From Cupriavidus basilensis OR16 (GTDB lineage Bacteria; Pseudomonadota; Gammaproteobacteria; Burkholderiales; Burkholderiaceae): a stretch of 64,000 nucleotides of DNA. Below are positions 8,723-17,516 of the stretch, in pieces. The translations under genes were made by a program, and so were the position numbers. The stretch is from NCBI RefSeq assembly GCF_000243095.1, contig NZ_AHJE01000016.1, positions 1 to 64,000 of the forward strand. The letters run 5' to 3'. Numbering within the stretch: position 1 is the first letter of the stretch; each line of letters opens with the position of its first letter. The notes under the pieces are model-generated. The model ran no database searches and was not told the origin of the DNA. It saw nothing but the letters and a program-made list of their open reading frames with translations.

Positions 8723-9445
8723 ATGAAAACACTGACAAAGATCGAGACAGACCACGGCGCCACCGCAAGCGAGCCGGAAGACATCGCGCCAATCTCGACC
8801 ACGCCGGCCGGGGACATCCCGGACCTGGCGGGCGATGCTTACAACACGCTGCTCGAGATGATCCAGGTGGGCCGCTTGCGCACCGAAACGCCGCTGCAGG
8901 AGCGCGCGCTGGCGGCAACGCTGGGCATCTCGCGCACGCCGCTGCGCGAAGCCATGAGCCGGCTCATCGGCGGCGGCTTTGCCGTGCGCACGCCGCGCGG
9001 GCAGCTCATGATCAAGGAGCCCACCCTGCGCCAGTACCTGGAGATCCTGCAAATGCGGGGCCTGCTGGAAAGCGAAGCCGCCGCCCAGGCCGCGACCCGG
9101 ATGGACCCCAAGCATGCGCAATTCGTCATCGCCCAGGTGGAAGCGCACCTGCTGGCGCGCAACACCACCAAGGACGAAAACCACAGGATCGATAACCTGC
9201 TGCACGACACCGTCGCCACGGCCAGCGGCAACCAGATGCTGGCGCAGACGATCCATGACCTGCGCATCAAGGCCAGATGCTTCGACCAGAACGGTGCGCC
9301 CGAGCGCTTCGAGCCCTGCGCGCGTGAGCATATCGCCATCCTGCAGGCCATTGTCGAGCGCAACCCCGATGCGGCGCGCGCCGCCATGAGCCTGCACCTC
9401 GCCAACGCCCGCGCTGGCCTGGTAGCGCGCCATACCAACTTGTGA
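8723..9445 (+). CDS. GntR-family transcriptional regulator, FCD domain
   Basis: 240 residues. After a ~35-residue polar leader comes a winged HTH (LQERALAATLGISRTPLREAMSRL, residues ~57-80), then an all-helical FCD effector domain with the Asp/His residues (HRIDNLLHD, AREHIAIL) that bind metal and carboxylate ligands in this family. It is encoded between the transporter genes and the DapA-like/D-aminoacylase genes. FCD regulators usually repress catabolic operons and recognise palindromes with a TGGTATACCA-type core; such sites occur at 4727 and 11961, upstream of this operon and of the aminotransferase-pxpBCA operon. That assignment is inference from position and motif. Confidence 0.88.
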   Translation: MKTLTKIETDHGATASEPEDIAPISTTPAGDIPDLAGDAYNTLLEMIQVGRLRTETPLQERALAATLGISRTPLREAMSRLIGGGFAVRTPRGQLMIKEPTLRQYLEILQMRGLLESEAAAQAATRMDPKHAQFVIAQVEAHLLARNTTKDENHRIDNLLHDTVATASGNQMLAQTIHDLRIKARCFDQNGAPERFEPCAREHIAILQAIVERNPDAARAAMSLHLANARAGLVARHTNL

Positions 9446-9453
9446 CTTCGTAT

Positions 9454-9489
9454 GTCCATCAACGCGTCCATCAACACGTCCATCAACCA
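9454..9489 (+). repeat. three 12-bp tandem repeats in the leader of the DapA-like gene
   Basis: Three consecutive units of GTCCATCAACnn (9454-9465, 9466-9477, 9478-9489), differing only in the last two bases (GC, AC, CA). They fill most of the gap between the GntR stop and ATG 9502, where no good Shine-Dalgarno sequence is visible. They may be a slippage product or a leader element. Confidence 0.9.
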
Positions 9490-9501
9490 GCAGATTCATC
9501 C

Positions 9502-10455
9502 ATGACAAGTACATCGCGCATTGACGAAAGCGCAAAGGGCGTCTTCATCATCTCCGCGACCCCCTTCACGGAACAGGGGGCGCTCGACCTGGAGAGCACC
9601 GACAGCCTGGTCGATTTCTACCTCGGCAAGAAGGTCGCGGGCATGACCATCCTCGGCATGATGGGCGAAGCGCCCAAGCTGTCGGAGGAGGAGTCCATGA
9701 TCTTCGTGCGCCGCGTCCTCGAGCGGGTCGATGGCCGGGTGCCGGTGATCATCGGGGTGAGCCATGCGTCGAACCAGCATGTGGAGCGGCTGGCGAAGAC
9801 CTCGATGGCGCTCGGCGCGGCCGGGGTCATGCTGGCGCCAGTGGCAAACCTCAGGACCGACGACCAGGTCCATGGCTACTACGCCGCCATTGCGCGCCTG
9901 CTTGGACCGGACATACCGATCTGCCTGCAGGACTTCCCTCAGGCCACGGGCGTCTATACCTCGGTCGACGTCATCTTGCGGATGGTGCGGGAATTTCCGC
10001 AGGTGGTGATGTTCAAGCACGAGGAGCTGCCCGGCCTGCGCAAGCTCTCGCAGATCCGTGCCCGGAGCGAGGCGGAAGGCCTGCGCCGCATCAGCATCCT
10101 GGCCGGCAATGGCGGGCTGTTCCTGCCGCAGGAGATGCTGCGCGGCGCGGACGGCGCGATGACCGGATTCGCCTACCCTGAGATGCTGGTCCAGGTCTGC
10201 GACCTTTTCGCCCAGGATAAGGCCGGTGAAGCCGAAGACCTGTTCAACCTGTACCTGCCGCTGCTGCGCCATGAGTTCCAGTACGGCATCGGCCTCGGAC
10301 TGCGCAAGGAAACCCTGCGCCGGCGCGGCGCGATTGCCAGTGCCGCGGTGCGCAAGCCCGGACCGGTGCTGGATGCAACCGACCTTGCGGAGCTGGAGCG
10401 GCTGATTGGCCGCCTGGAAGCAAGTTTGGCGAACGCCGGCCACGTCGCTCACTGA
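9502..10455 (+). CDS. DapA-superfamily protein lacking the catalytic Tyr and Thr residues
   Basis: 317-residue TIM barrel. The Schiff-base lysine is kept (Lys172, VMFKHEELPG). However, the tyrosine of the DapA YNxP motif is Gln143 (CLQDFPQATG), and the Thr-Thr of GTTGE is Met53-Met54 (GMMGE). The proton relay of DHDPS and NAL is therefore gone, and the reaction is probably a different Schiff-base chemistry. It lies 16 bp upstream of a D-aminoacylase and downstream of a GntR regulator. A reasonable guess is a lyase or hydrolase acting on a keto or hydroxy amino-acid derivative released or used in that pathway; this is not established. Confidence 0.8.
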   Translation: MTSTSRIDESAKGVFIISATPFTEQGALDLESTDSLVDFYLGKKVAGMTILGMMGEAPKLSEEESMIFVRRVLERVDGRVPVIIGVSHASNQHVERLAKTSMALGAAGVMLAPVANLRTDDQVHGYYAAIARLLGPDIPICLQDFPQATGVYTSVDVILRMVREFPQVVMFKHEELPGLRKLSQIRARSEAEGLRRISILAGNGGLFLPQEMLRGADGAMTGFAYPEMLVQVCDLFAQDKAGEAEDLFNLYLPLLRHEFQYGIGLGLRKETLRRRGAIASAAVRKPGPVLDATDLAELERLIGRLEASLANAGHVAH

Positions 10456-10471
10456 CGCCAGGGGAAACAGC

Positions 10472-11926
10472 ATGACTTTCGACTTCTGCATCACCAGCGC
10501 ATCGATCGTGGACGGCAGCGGCAGACCCGCCTTCGTTGGCGACGTTGCCATAAAGGATGGGAAGATCGCCGCCATGGGTGAGCTTGCTCACGCCAGCGCA
10601 GTGGAACGCATCGATGGCCGCGGCCGGGTCGTCGCCCCGGGCTTCATCGACGTCCATACGCACGACGACCGCGCCCTGCTGATGCCCGGCGCCATGACGG
10701 CAAAGCTGTCCCAGGGGGTGACGACCGTCGTCACCGGCAATTGCGGGCTTAGCCTGGCGCCTGCGCGGCCGGGGACGGCCATCCCCCCTCCGCTGGACCT
10801 GATCGCCACGCCGGATTGGCTACGTTTTCCGGCCTTCCGCGATTACCTCGACGCCCTGGAAGCGAACGGGACCGCGGTCAACGCTGTCTGCCTTGTGGGC
10901 CACCTGACGTTGCGGGCCAGCGTCATGGACAACCTGGAACGCCCGGCCACCCCAGCCGAATGCGATGCCATGCAGCGCCTGCTGGCAGACGCGCTCGAGG
11001 CAGGTGCCTGGGGCATGTCCACCGGCACCTTCTATCCGCCCGCGCGGCTTGCCACCACCGACGAAATCGTCGCGGTAGGCGAGCCCCTGCGGGCCCATGG
11101 CGCGCTCTATGCCACCCATATGCGCAACGAAGCCGAGAAGATCATCGATGCGTTGGACGAAACCTTCGAGATCGGCAGGCGGCTTGGCGTACGCGTATTG
11201 ATCTCGCACCACAAGCTGGCGGGCATCGCCAATCACGGGCGCTCCGCCGAGACGCTGCAGCACATCGCAGCCGCGATGCAAACGCAGCCGGTATCGCTTG
11301 ATTGCTACCCCTACAACGCGTCTTCCACCGTACTGCGGCCGGAGTTCGTGGCGCGCGCCGCCGCCGTGATGGTCAGCTGGTCCACGCCGCATCCAGAACA
11401 TGCCGGCAGGCTGCTCGCCGATATTGCGCGCGAGATGGGCTGCGACGATGAACAAGCCGCCGCGCGCCTGGCACCGGCCGGCGCCGTCTACTTCATGATG
11501 GACGAGGCCGACGTGCGCCGCATCCTTGCCTTCCCCAAGGCCATGATCGGCTCGGACGGCATGCCGCACGACGAGCATCCCCACCCGCGCCTGTGGGGGA
11601 CGTTTCCCCGAGTGCTGGGGCACTACTCCCGCGAGGAACAGCTTTTTCCGCTGGTAACGGCAATCCACAAGATGAGCGGCCTCACCGCCGGCGAGCTCGG
11701 CATCGCCGACCGTGGCCATATCGCCATCGGCCAGGCGGCCGATCTTGTGCTGTTCGACCCGGACACGGTCGGGGATCGCGCGACCTTCGCCAAGCCGGCC
11801 ACGCTATCGGCAGGTATCGAGAGCGTCTGGGTCAACGGACGGCTGGCTTTCGCGAAAGGAGAAGTGCGGGACGATCGCGCGGGACGTGTATTGACCAGGA
11901 CACCATCACAGGCCGTGCAAGCGTAG
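10472..11926 (+). CDS. N-acyl-D-amino-acid deacylase (D-aminoacylase), copy 1
   Basis: 484-residue metal-dependent amidohydrolase. The HTHDD motif gives His62 and His64, the bridging cysteine is Cys91 (TGNCG), further ligands lie in the THMRNEAE and SHHKLAG motifs, and the catalytic aspartate is in GSDGMPHDEHPHPRLWGTF. These match the known zinc ligands of Alcaligenes D-aminoacylase. The enzyme removes the acyl group from N-acyl-D-amino acids; it lacks a signal peptide and acts in the cytoplasm, after import. ATG 10472 follows AGGGGAAA and the gene is co-directional with the DapA-like gene. Confidence 0.92.
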   Translation: MTFDFCITSASIVDGSGRPAFVGDVAIKDGKIAAMGELAHASAVERIDGRGRVVAPGFIDVHTHDDRALLMPGAMTAKLSQGVTTVVTGNCGLSLAPARPGTAIPPPLDLIATPDWLRFPAFRDYLDALEANGTAVNAVCLVGHLTLRASVMDNLERPATPAECDAMQRLLADALEAGAWGMSTGTFYPPARLATTDEIVAVGEPLRAHGALYATHMRNEAEKIIDALDETFEIGRRLGVRVLISHHKLAGIANHGRSAETLQHIAAAMQTQPVSLDCYPYNASSTVLRPEFVARAAAVMVSWSTPHPEHAGRLLADIAREMGCDDEQAAARLAPAGAVYFMMDEADVRRILAFPKAMIGSDGMPHDEHPHPRLWGTFPRVLGHYSREEQLFPLVTAIHKMSGLTAGELGIADRGHIAIGQAADLVLFDPDTVGDRATFAKPATLSAGIESVWVNGRLAFAKGEVRDDRAGRVLTRTPSQAVQA

Positions 11927-11957
11927 CAATCCGTTTGGCACGTGTATTGCTTGCACT

Positions 11958-11983
11958 CCATTGGCATACCAATGGCACACAAA
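11958..11983. promoter_or_regulatory. candidate GntR operator upstream of the aminotransferase-pxpBCA operon
   Basis: A perfect inverted repeat, CCATTGG-CATA-CCAATGG, occupies 11958-11975. Positions 11961-11983 match the site at 4727-4749 at 20 of 23 bases. It ends 79 bp before ATG 12062, almost the same distance as the first site from its gene. Operator function is inferred from the palindrome, the duplication and the FCD-type GntR gene lying between the two sites. Confidence 0.62.
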
Positions 11984-12061
11984 CCTCATATCAACCACCA
12001 ACGCAATGTCATGGGCGATCGCTCGATGCCCATGGGCGCGTATAGGAAAGCAGCGCAAGCC

Positions 12062-13288
12062 ATGTCTGTTCTTAGCTTAGATACCCGCCTGGCGTCCCGC
12101 CTGAGCGCCGCGCGGCCCTCGGCCACGGGGGCTGTTGCCGAAGCCGCCCGCCTCATGGTGGCGCAAGGCCACGCAGTCATCAGCCTGGCCGAGGGGGAAC
12201 TCGACTTCGATACGCCCGCGCACATCCGGCAGGCTGCCGTCGCCGGCATCATGGACGGGCATACGCGCTACACAAACGTGGCAGGCACGCCCCAACTCAG
12301 GGCCGCGATCGTGCGCAAGTTTGCGCGCGACAATGTCCTGCACTATGACGAGAGCGAGGTCATTGCCGCGACGGGCGCAAAGCAGATTCTCTTCAATGCC
12401 TTGCTGGCCACCATCAACGACGGGGACGAGGCCATTGTCGTGGCGCCCTACTGGGTGTCCTATTCCGAGATGGTGCGCATTGCCGGCGGTACGCCGGTGG
12501 CTGTGACGCCGGCGGCCGAAGACGGCTTCAAGCTGACGCCGGACGCACTCGCCGCCGCCATCACGCCCAGGACACGCTGGCTGATGCTGAACTCGCCCTG
12601 CAATCCTTCCGGATCGCTCTACTCCGCCGACGAACTGCGTGGACTGGCGGATGTGCTGCGCGTGCATCCCCGCGTGCTGGTGATGTCCGACGACATCTAT
12701 GAAAAGATCGTGTTCGAAGGCGAGTTCTGCTCCTTCGCGCAGGCGGCACCGGACATGAAGGCGCGCACACTCACCATCAATGGCGTCTCCAAGGCTTACG
12801 CGATGACGGGGTGGCGGCTGGGCTACGCCGGCGGCCCGCTGTGGCTGGTCAAAGCGCTGGAGATGTTGCAATCCCAAAGCACCAGCAACCCCAGCTCGGT
12901 TAGCCAGGCCGCCGCCATCGCCGCGCTCGACGGGCCGCAGGACTTCCTGGAGGACTGGATGGTACGCCTGCGCTGGCGCCGGGACCTTGCCGTCGATCTG
13001 CTCGCGGGGGCGGCACCGTTGTTGACCATGCGCACGCCGCCCGCGGCCTTCTACCTCTATGCGGATTGCAGCGGAACGATTGGCATGCGCACGCCGGGCG
13101 GCAACCTCATCGAAAGCGACCTGGACCTGGCGCGCTACCTGCTGGAGGAAGCGGGTGTCGCGGTCGTGCCCGGCACGGCTTTCGGCCTGGCGCCGTACCT
13201 GCGGTTTGCCTATGCGGTTTCCGATGACCGGCTGCGCATGGCTTGCGCGCAGATCGTCCAGGCCTGCCGCAGGCTGTCCAGGCCATGA
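12062..13288 (+). CDS. pyridoxal-phosphate aminotransferase, class I/II (aspartate aminotransferase-like)
   Basis: 408 residues, fold type I. The PLP lysine is Lys244 in NGVSKAYAMTGWRLGY; NSPCNPSG carries the cofactor-binding asparagine, and the C-terminal arm has the substrate carboxylate-binding arginine in YLRFAYA. Similar proteins transaminate aspartate, aromatic or D/L neutral amino acids with 2-oxoglutarate. ATG 12062 begins the conserved part (SVLSLDTRLASRL); earlier in-frame ATGs at 12009 and 12030 are possible. Its stop overlaps the pxpB start by ATGA, so transamination and 5-oxoproline cleavage (yielding glutamate) are co-expressed. Confidence 0.88.
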   Translation: MSVLSLDTRLASRLSAARPSATGAVAEAARLMVAQGHAVISLAEGELDFDTPAHIRQAAVAGIMDGHTRYTNVAGTPQLRAAIVRKFARDNVLHYDESEVIAATGAKQILFNALLATINDGDEAIVVAPYWVSYSEMVRIAGGTPVAVTPAAEDGFKLTPDALAAAITPRTRWLMLNSPCNPSGSLYSADELRGLADVLRVHPRVLVMSDDIYEKIVFEGEFCSFAQAAPDMKARTLTINGVSKAYAMTGWRLGYAGGPLWLVKALEMLQSQSTSNPSSVSQAAAIAALDGPQDFLEDWMVRLRWRRDLAVDLLAGAAPLLTMRTPPAAFYLYADCSGTIGMRTPGGNLIESDLDLARYLLEEAGVAVVPGTAFGLAPYLRFAYAVSDDRLRMACAQIVQACRRLSRP

Positions 13289-14067
13289 AAGCAGCGGACA
13301 TGGATGCACCGGCGCATACCGGGAGCGCGGCGGAGCCCGGGCCTGCGCACCAGCACCTGCGCGACGGATGGCTCATCGAGCCCGCCGGCGACCGCTGCCT
13401 GTTGATCCGCCTCGGCAACCGGGTAGATGCCGAGGTCAGCCAGACGGTGCACGCGGTGACGGCATGGCTGTCCAGCCGCGCCCTGCCCGGCGTCATCGAC
13501 GTGGTGCCCGCGTTCACCACGGTGGCGGTCCACTACCGGCCCGTGCCGTTGCCAAGCGGCAAGGGCTCCGCCTCCCAGTCCCTGAGCGCGGCCATAGACC
13601 GGCTCCTGTCACAAGGCGTGCCCAGAATCGCCGGCTCCGGGCGCCTGGTGGAAATTCCGGTGTGCTACGGCGGTGAGTACGGCCCCGACCTGGAAGACGT
13701 CGCGCACCAATGCGGAATCTCCACCGGTGAGGTCATCCGCCTGCATACCGCCGCGCCGCTCGTCCTCTATACGTTCTTCTTCGCGCCAGGCACCCCGTTC
13801 GCGGGACCGCTGGATCCCAGGCTGCAGGTGCTACGGCGCGCAGTGCCGCGTACCCGTGTGCCGGCCGGCTCCGTGGCGATCGCCAACGGGATCTCCTCCA
13901 TCTACCCGACTGAATCCCCCGGCGGGTGGAACCTCATCGGCCGTACGCCCTGGACCTTGTTCGACATCCGCAAGAGCCCTCCGACGCGCCTGCAGATCGG
14001 CGACCGCATGCAATTCATGCCGATCACGCCGCGCGAGTTCGAAGCGCTCCAGGAGCCACACCAATGA
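13285..14067 (+). CDS. pxpB: 5-oxoprolinase subunit B (PxpB, KipI-like), copy 1
   Basis: 260 residues. The first ~35 residues are a non-conserved leader. The core has the family signatures GDRCLLIRLGN, VPAFTTVAVHY, EIPVCYGGEYGPDLEDVA and SPGGWNLIGRTPWTLFD. PxpB joins PxpC and PxpA to cleave 5-oxo-L-proline to L-glutamate with ATP; KipI of Bacillus, a sensor-kinase inhibitor, is a homologue, but the complete B-C-A operon here favours the enzyme. It is translationally coupled at both ends (ATGA overlaps with the aminotransferase and pxpC). Confidence 0.92.
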   Translation: MKAADMDAPAHTGSAAEPGPAHQHLRDGWLIEPAGDRCLLIRLGNRVDAEVSQTVHAVTAWLSSRALPGVIDVVPAFTTVAVHYRPVPLPSGKGSASQSLSAAIDRLLSQGVPRIAGSGRLVEIPVCYGGEYGPDLEDVAHQCGISTGEVIRLHTAAPLVLYTFFFAPGTPFAGPLDPRLQVLRRAVPRTRVPAGSVAIANGISSIYPTESPGGWNLIGRTPWTLFDIRKSPPTRLQIGDRMQFMPITPREFEALQEPHQ

Positions 14068-15068
14068 ACCATATGCTGGTTGAGAAGCCCGGGGTGTTTT
14101 CCCTCCTCCAGGACACGGGGCGCTACGGCTACCAGCGCTACGGCGTGCCGGTCAACGGGCCGATGGACGAGTGGGCGCACCGCGTCGCCAATGCCCTGGT
14201 AGGCAATGGCGAGGAGGCCGCCACCCTCGAATGCACGCTGAAGGGACCCAGTGTCAGCTTCTCACGCAACACCTTGATCGCCCTGAGCGGCGCGGATATG
14301 CGGGTCACCGCGGGCGGCGCCCAGATCCCCATGCACTGTGCCGTCATGCTGCGCCACGGCGTACGGCTGGAGTTCGGCGAGCGCAGGTCGGGTGCCCGTC
14401 TCTATCTCGCGGTGCGGGGTGGATTCGATGCCCCGCTTGTGCTGGGCAGCCGCAGCACCTACGTGCGCGGCAGCTTCGGCGGCTTCGAAGGCCGCGCGTT
14501 GCGCCGAGGCGACCGGGTGCCGGTGGCGTCGCCAAGGGGAGAAGTCCTGGAACTCGAGCGCATGATGATCCAGAGCGGCATGTCCTTCGTCGCCGCGGCG
14601 GCACCGGACACCGCACCGCTGTCATCGGCCACGCAGGCGCTGCGCTTCGTGCCTGGCCCGCAGTGGCAGTCCTTCACCAGCCAGGCCCAGCGCGACTTCG
14701 AATCCGAGTGCTTCCGGCTTTCAGCGCAATCCGACCGCATGGGCTACCGGCTGGAAGGTCCCGAGTTGAGATTGGCGCAGCCACTGGAAATGATCTCCGA
14801 AGTCGTGACCTTCGGCACCGTCCAAGTGCCGCCGGGGGGTAGTCCCATCGTGCTGATGGCCGACCGCCAGAGCGCCGGCGGGTATCCGAAGCTGGCCTAT
14901 GTCGCCAGTGCCGACCTGCCCGCGCTGGCGCAAGCCCTGCCAGGCGATGCGCTGCGCTTCCAGGCCGTCACCCAAGCCCGGGCAGAGGCACTCTGCCTGG
15001 AAGTCGAAGATCGCTTTGCCCGCGTCAGGGTGCTGGCCGCAAAGGCGCTGGGCCTCCTCGTCCAATAA
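14064..15068 (+). CDS. pxpC: 5-oxoprolinase subunit C (PxpC, KipA/allophanate hydrolase subunit 2 type), copy 1
   Basis: 334 residues of the biotin-dependent carboxyltransferase-like family. Recognisable stretches are SLLQDTGRYGYQRYGVPVNG at the N-terminus, AQSDRMGYRLEG in the centre and VLMADRQSAGGYPKLAYV near the C-terminus. With PxpB it forms the core that acts on 5-oxoproline. ATG 14064 overlaps the pxpB stop (ATGA), and pxpA follows after 17 bp. The last ~25 residues (VRVLAAKALGLL) extend beyond most family members. Confidence 0.92.
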   Translation: MNHMLVEKPGVFSLLQDTGRYGYQRYGVPVNGPMDEWAHRVANALVGNGEEAATLECTLKGPSVSFSRNTLIALSGADMRVTAGGAQIPMHCAVMLRHGVRLEFGERRSGARLYLAVRGGFDAPLVLGSRSTYVRGSFGGFEGRALRRGDRVPVASPRGEVLELERMMIQSGMSFVAAAAPDTAPLSSATQALRFVPGPQWQSFTSQAQRDFESECFRLSAQSDRMGYRLEGPELRLAQPLEMISEVVTFGTVQVPPGGSPIVLMADRQSAGGYPKLAYVASADLPALAQALPGDALRFQAVTQARAEALCLEVEDRFARVRVLAAKALGLLVQ

Positions 15069-15085
15069 TGCAAAAGGAATCCATC

Positions 15086-15838
15086 ATGCCGTTCATCGAT
15101 ATCAACTGCGATATGGGCGAGAGCTTCGGGCCCTGGGTCATGGGCAACGACCGCGCGATCCTGCAGCATGTCACCTCCGCCAACATTGCCTGCGGATTCC
15201 ATGCCGGGGATCCGGACACGATGCTCGAGACGGTCCGCGCGGCCGCGGCCGCCGGCGTGGCGGTTGGCGCGCATCCGGGACTCCCCGATCTGCAGGGCTT
15301 CGGCCGCCGCGCCATGGCCATGACGCCAGGCGAGGTCTATGCCCTCATTGTGTATCAGGTGGGGGCCATGCTGGGCGTCACCCGCGCGGTGGGGGTCCCC
15401 CTGCACCACGTGAAGACACACGGCGCGCTCTACAACATGACAGCGCGCGACCCGGCGCTTGCCCAGGCGGTAGCGCAGGCCGTGCACGACATCGATCCCA
15501 AGCTGATGGTCTACGTCGCCAACGCCAACATGGCGAGCGCCGCCCGCGCGATGGGCCTGCGCGTGGCCTTCGAGGTCTATGCGGACCGCAGCTACCAGGA
15601 CGACGGCACGCTGACCCCACGCTCCGAGCCGCACGCGATGATCGAAGACGTGGCGGAATCGATCGCGCAGGTCAAGCGCATGGTGACCGATGGCAGCGTG
15701 ATCTCGCTCGCAGGCAAGACCGTTCCCATCGCAGCCGACACGCTCTGCATCCATGGCGACCAGCCCGGCGCGGCGGTGTTCGCGGCGCGTATCCGCGCCG
15801 CGTTCGATGCCGATGGCATCGGCGTGCGGCCCGTCTGA
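15086..15838 (+). CDS. pxpA: 5-oxoprolinase subunit A (PxpA, LamB/YcsF), intact copy 1
   Basis: 250 residues, full length for the family. Motifs in order: INCDMGESFG (residues ~5-14), ACGFHAGD, GAHPGLPDLQGFGRR, HVKTHGALYN and the C-terminal CIHGDQPGA. ATG 15086 is chosen because AAAGGAA lies at the right distance; ATG 15068 would add six residues. It completes an aminotransferase-pxpB-pxpC-pxpA unit and serves as the reference for the internally deleted copy at 4225. Confidence 0.93.
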   Translation: MPFIDINCDMGESFGPWVMGNDRAILQHVTSANIACGFHAGDPDTMLETVRAAAAAGVAVGAHPGLPDLQGFGRRAMAMTPGEVYALIVYQVGAMLGVTRAVGVPLHHVKTHGALYNMTARDPALAQAVAQAVHDIDPKLMVYVANANMASAARAMGLRVAFEVYADRSYQDDGTLTPRSEPHAMIEDVAESIAQVKRMVTDGSVISLAGKTVPIAADTLCIHGDQPGAAVFAARIRAAFDADGIGVRPV

Positions 15839-15907
15839 CGTATTTCGCCACTCACGCACGAAACGCTCCCTATTCCGACCGACCCTCCCCGAACCAAGGT
15901 GATCCTC

Positions 15908-17503
15908 ATGTTTTCCAAGCTCACTCCGCCCCGAAAGCACACGTTAAACCTCGCGGCGTGCACCGTTGCGCTGGCGCTCGGCGTGCTGTCCGGCACCGAC
16001 GCGCATGCGCAGACGCGCGGCGGCACGTTGCGCGCGATCGCGCAGCCCGAGCCACCCACGCTCATGCTTGGCCTCAATCAGCAAACGCCCACCCAATACG
16101 TGGCGGGCAAGATCTATGAAAGCCTGCTGACGTGGACGCCGGACATGAAGCCTAAGCCGGGCCTGGCCAGGTCCTGGACCATTTCGCCCGACGGCAAGGT
16201 CTACACGTTCGAGTTGCAGCCGAACGTCAAGTGGCACGATGGCAAGCCGTTCTCGGCAGACGACGTTGTGTTCTCGGTCGACAAGTTCCTGCGCACGGTG
16301 CACCCGCGCGCGCGGGTCATCATCGAGCAGTTCGTGGACACCGTGAAGGCACTCGGCCCAAACAAGGTGCAGATCACGCTGAAGGCGCCATTTGCTCCGT
16401 TTCTGAAAGCCTTCGTCAGCGACAACATGCCGATCGTGCCCAAGCACATCTATGACGGCACCGACTACGCCAAGAACCCGGCCAACCAGACACCAATCGG
16501 GACCGGCCCGTTCAAGTTCAAGGAGTGGAAGAAGGGCGCGTACATCATCCTCACGCGCAACCCCGATTACTGGCAGGCCGGCAAGCCGTACCTGGACGAG
16601 ATCGTCTTCAACGTGATTCCCGATGCGGCCTCGCGCGCGGTTGCTTTCGAGCGCGGCGACGTTCAGGTGGTGAGTGCCGGTGACGTGGACAACGTGGAGG
16701 TGAAACGTCTCAAGGCGCTGCCGGGCGTGCAATACACGACCAAGGGCTGGGAGATGTTCTCCAAGCTGGCCTATATCCAGATGAACCAGCGCAAGCCGCC
16801 CTTCGACAACGTCAAGGTGCGCCAGGCTGTCATGGAGGCCATCAACCGCAAGTTCGTCGTGAACAGCATCTTCTTCGGTCTGGGCAAGGTCGCCACCGGT
16901 CCGATTTCTTCCACCACGCCGTTCTACGATGCCAACGTGCCGGCCTACAACTTCGAGCTGAAGAAGGCGCGTGCGCTGATCAAGGAGTCGGGTGTCGACC
17001 CCGCGAAGACGCCGATCAAGATCCTGTCGTATCCCTACGGCGCGACCTGGGACCGGCTCGGCGAGTACACGCGCCAAAGCCTCGAACAGCTCGGCTTCAA
17101 GGTCGAGATGGAGTCGGCGGATGCGGGCACATGGGCCAAGCGCGTCTCGGATTTCGATTTCGACCTGACCTTCAGCTTCACGTCGCAATATGGCGATCCG
17201 GCGCTGGGCGTCTCGCGTCTTTACCTGGCCCGCAACATGGTCAAGGGCTCTGCGTTCGTCAACAACCAGGGATATCGGAACGACGCGGTCGACGCGATGT
17301 GGGACAAGGCTGCCGCCGCGACGTCCAACGACGAGCGCCAGAAGCTGTACTCCAGCATCCAGAAGACACTCGTGGAGGAGGTGGCGAACGGGTACCTGTT
17401 CGAGATGGAAATCCCGACGCTCTACAGCGCGAAGGTGCACAACCTGATCCAGACGGCGATCGGTCTTAACGACACGTTCGCCGATGCCTACATCGACAAG
17501 TAA
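15908..17503 (+). CDS. ABC transporter substrate-binding protein, peptide/nickel family 5
   Basis: About 531 residues. A Sec signal peptide ends near TDAHAQ (residues ~31-36), giving a periplasmic protein. The SBP family 5 pattern is present: IYESLLTWTPDMKPKPGLA, then VYTFELQPNVKWHDGKPFSADDVVFS. Members bind di- and oligopeptides, glutathione or modified amino acids. Start ATG 15908 has AAGGTG upstream. It lies 69 bp after pxpA and heads a dpp-like transporter whose operon continues into an M20 amidohydrolase. A long stem-loop follows the gene. Confidence 0.92.
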   Translation: MFSKLTPPRKHTLNLAACTVALALGVLSGTDAHAQTRGGTLRAIAQPEPPTLMLGLNQQTPTQYVAGKIYESLLTWTPDMKPKPGLARSWTISPDGKVYTFELQPNVKWHDGKPFSADDVVFSVDKFLRTVHPRARVIIEQFVDTVKALGPNKVQITLKAPFAPFLKAFVSDNMPIVPKHIYDGTDYAKNPANQTPIGTGPFKFKEWKKGAYIILTRNPDYWQAGKPYLDEIVFNVIPDAASRAVAFERGDVQVVSAGDVDNVEVKRLKALPGVQYTTKGWEMFSKLAYIQMNQRKPPFDNVKVRQAVMEAINRKFVVNSIFFGLGKVATGPISSTTPFYDANVPAYNFELKKARALIKESGVDPAKTPIKILSYPYGATWDRLGEYTRQSLEQLGFKVEMESADAGTWAKRVSDFDFDLTFSFTSQYGDPALGVSRLYLARNMVKGSAFVNNQGYRNDAVDAMWDKAAAATSNDERQKLYSSIQKTLVEEVANGYLFEMEIPTLYSAKVHNLIQTAIGLNDTFADAYIDK

Positions 17504-17516
17504 GCACCCGTGCGCG

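Noticed and set aside
9454..9489. CRISPR-like array
   Set aside because: Units are 12 bp, directly adjacent and without spacers; no cas genes.
12062..15838. KipI/KipA sporulation-kinase inhibitor system
   Set aside because: A complete PxpB-C-A set with metabolic neighbours in a non-sporulating-type proteobacterium; the enzyme function is more likely.
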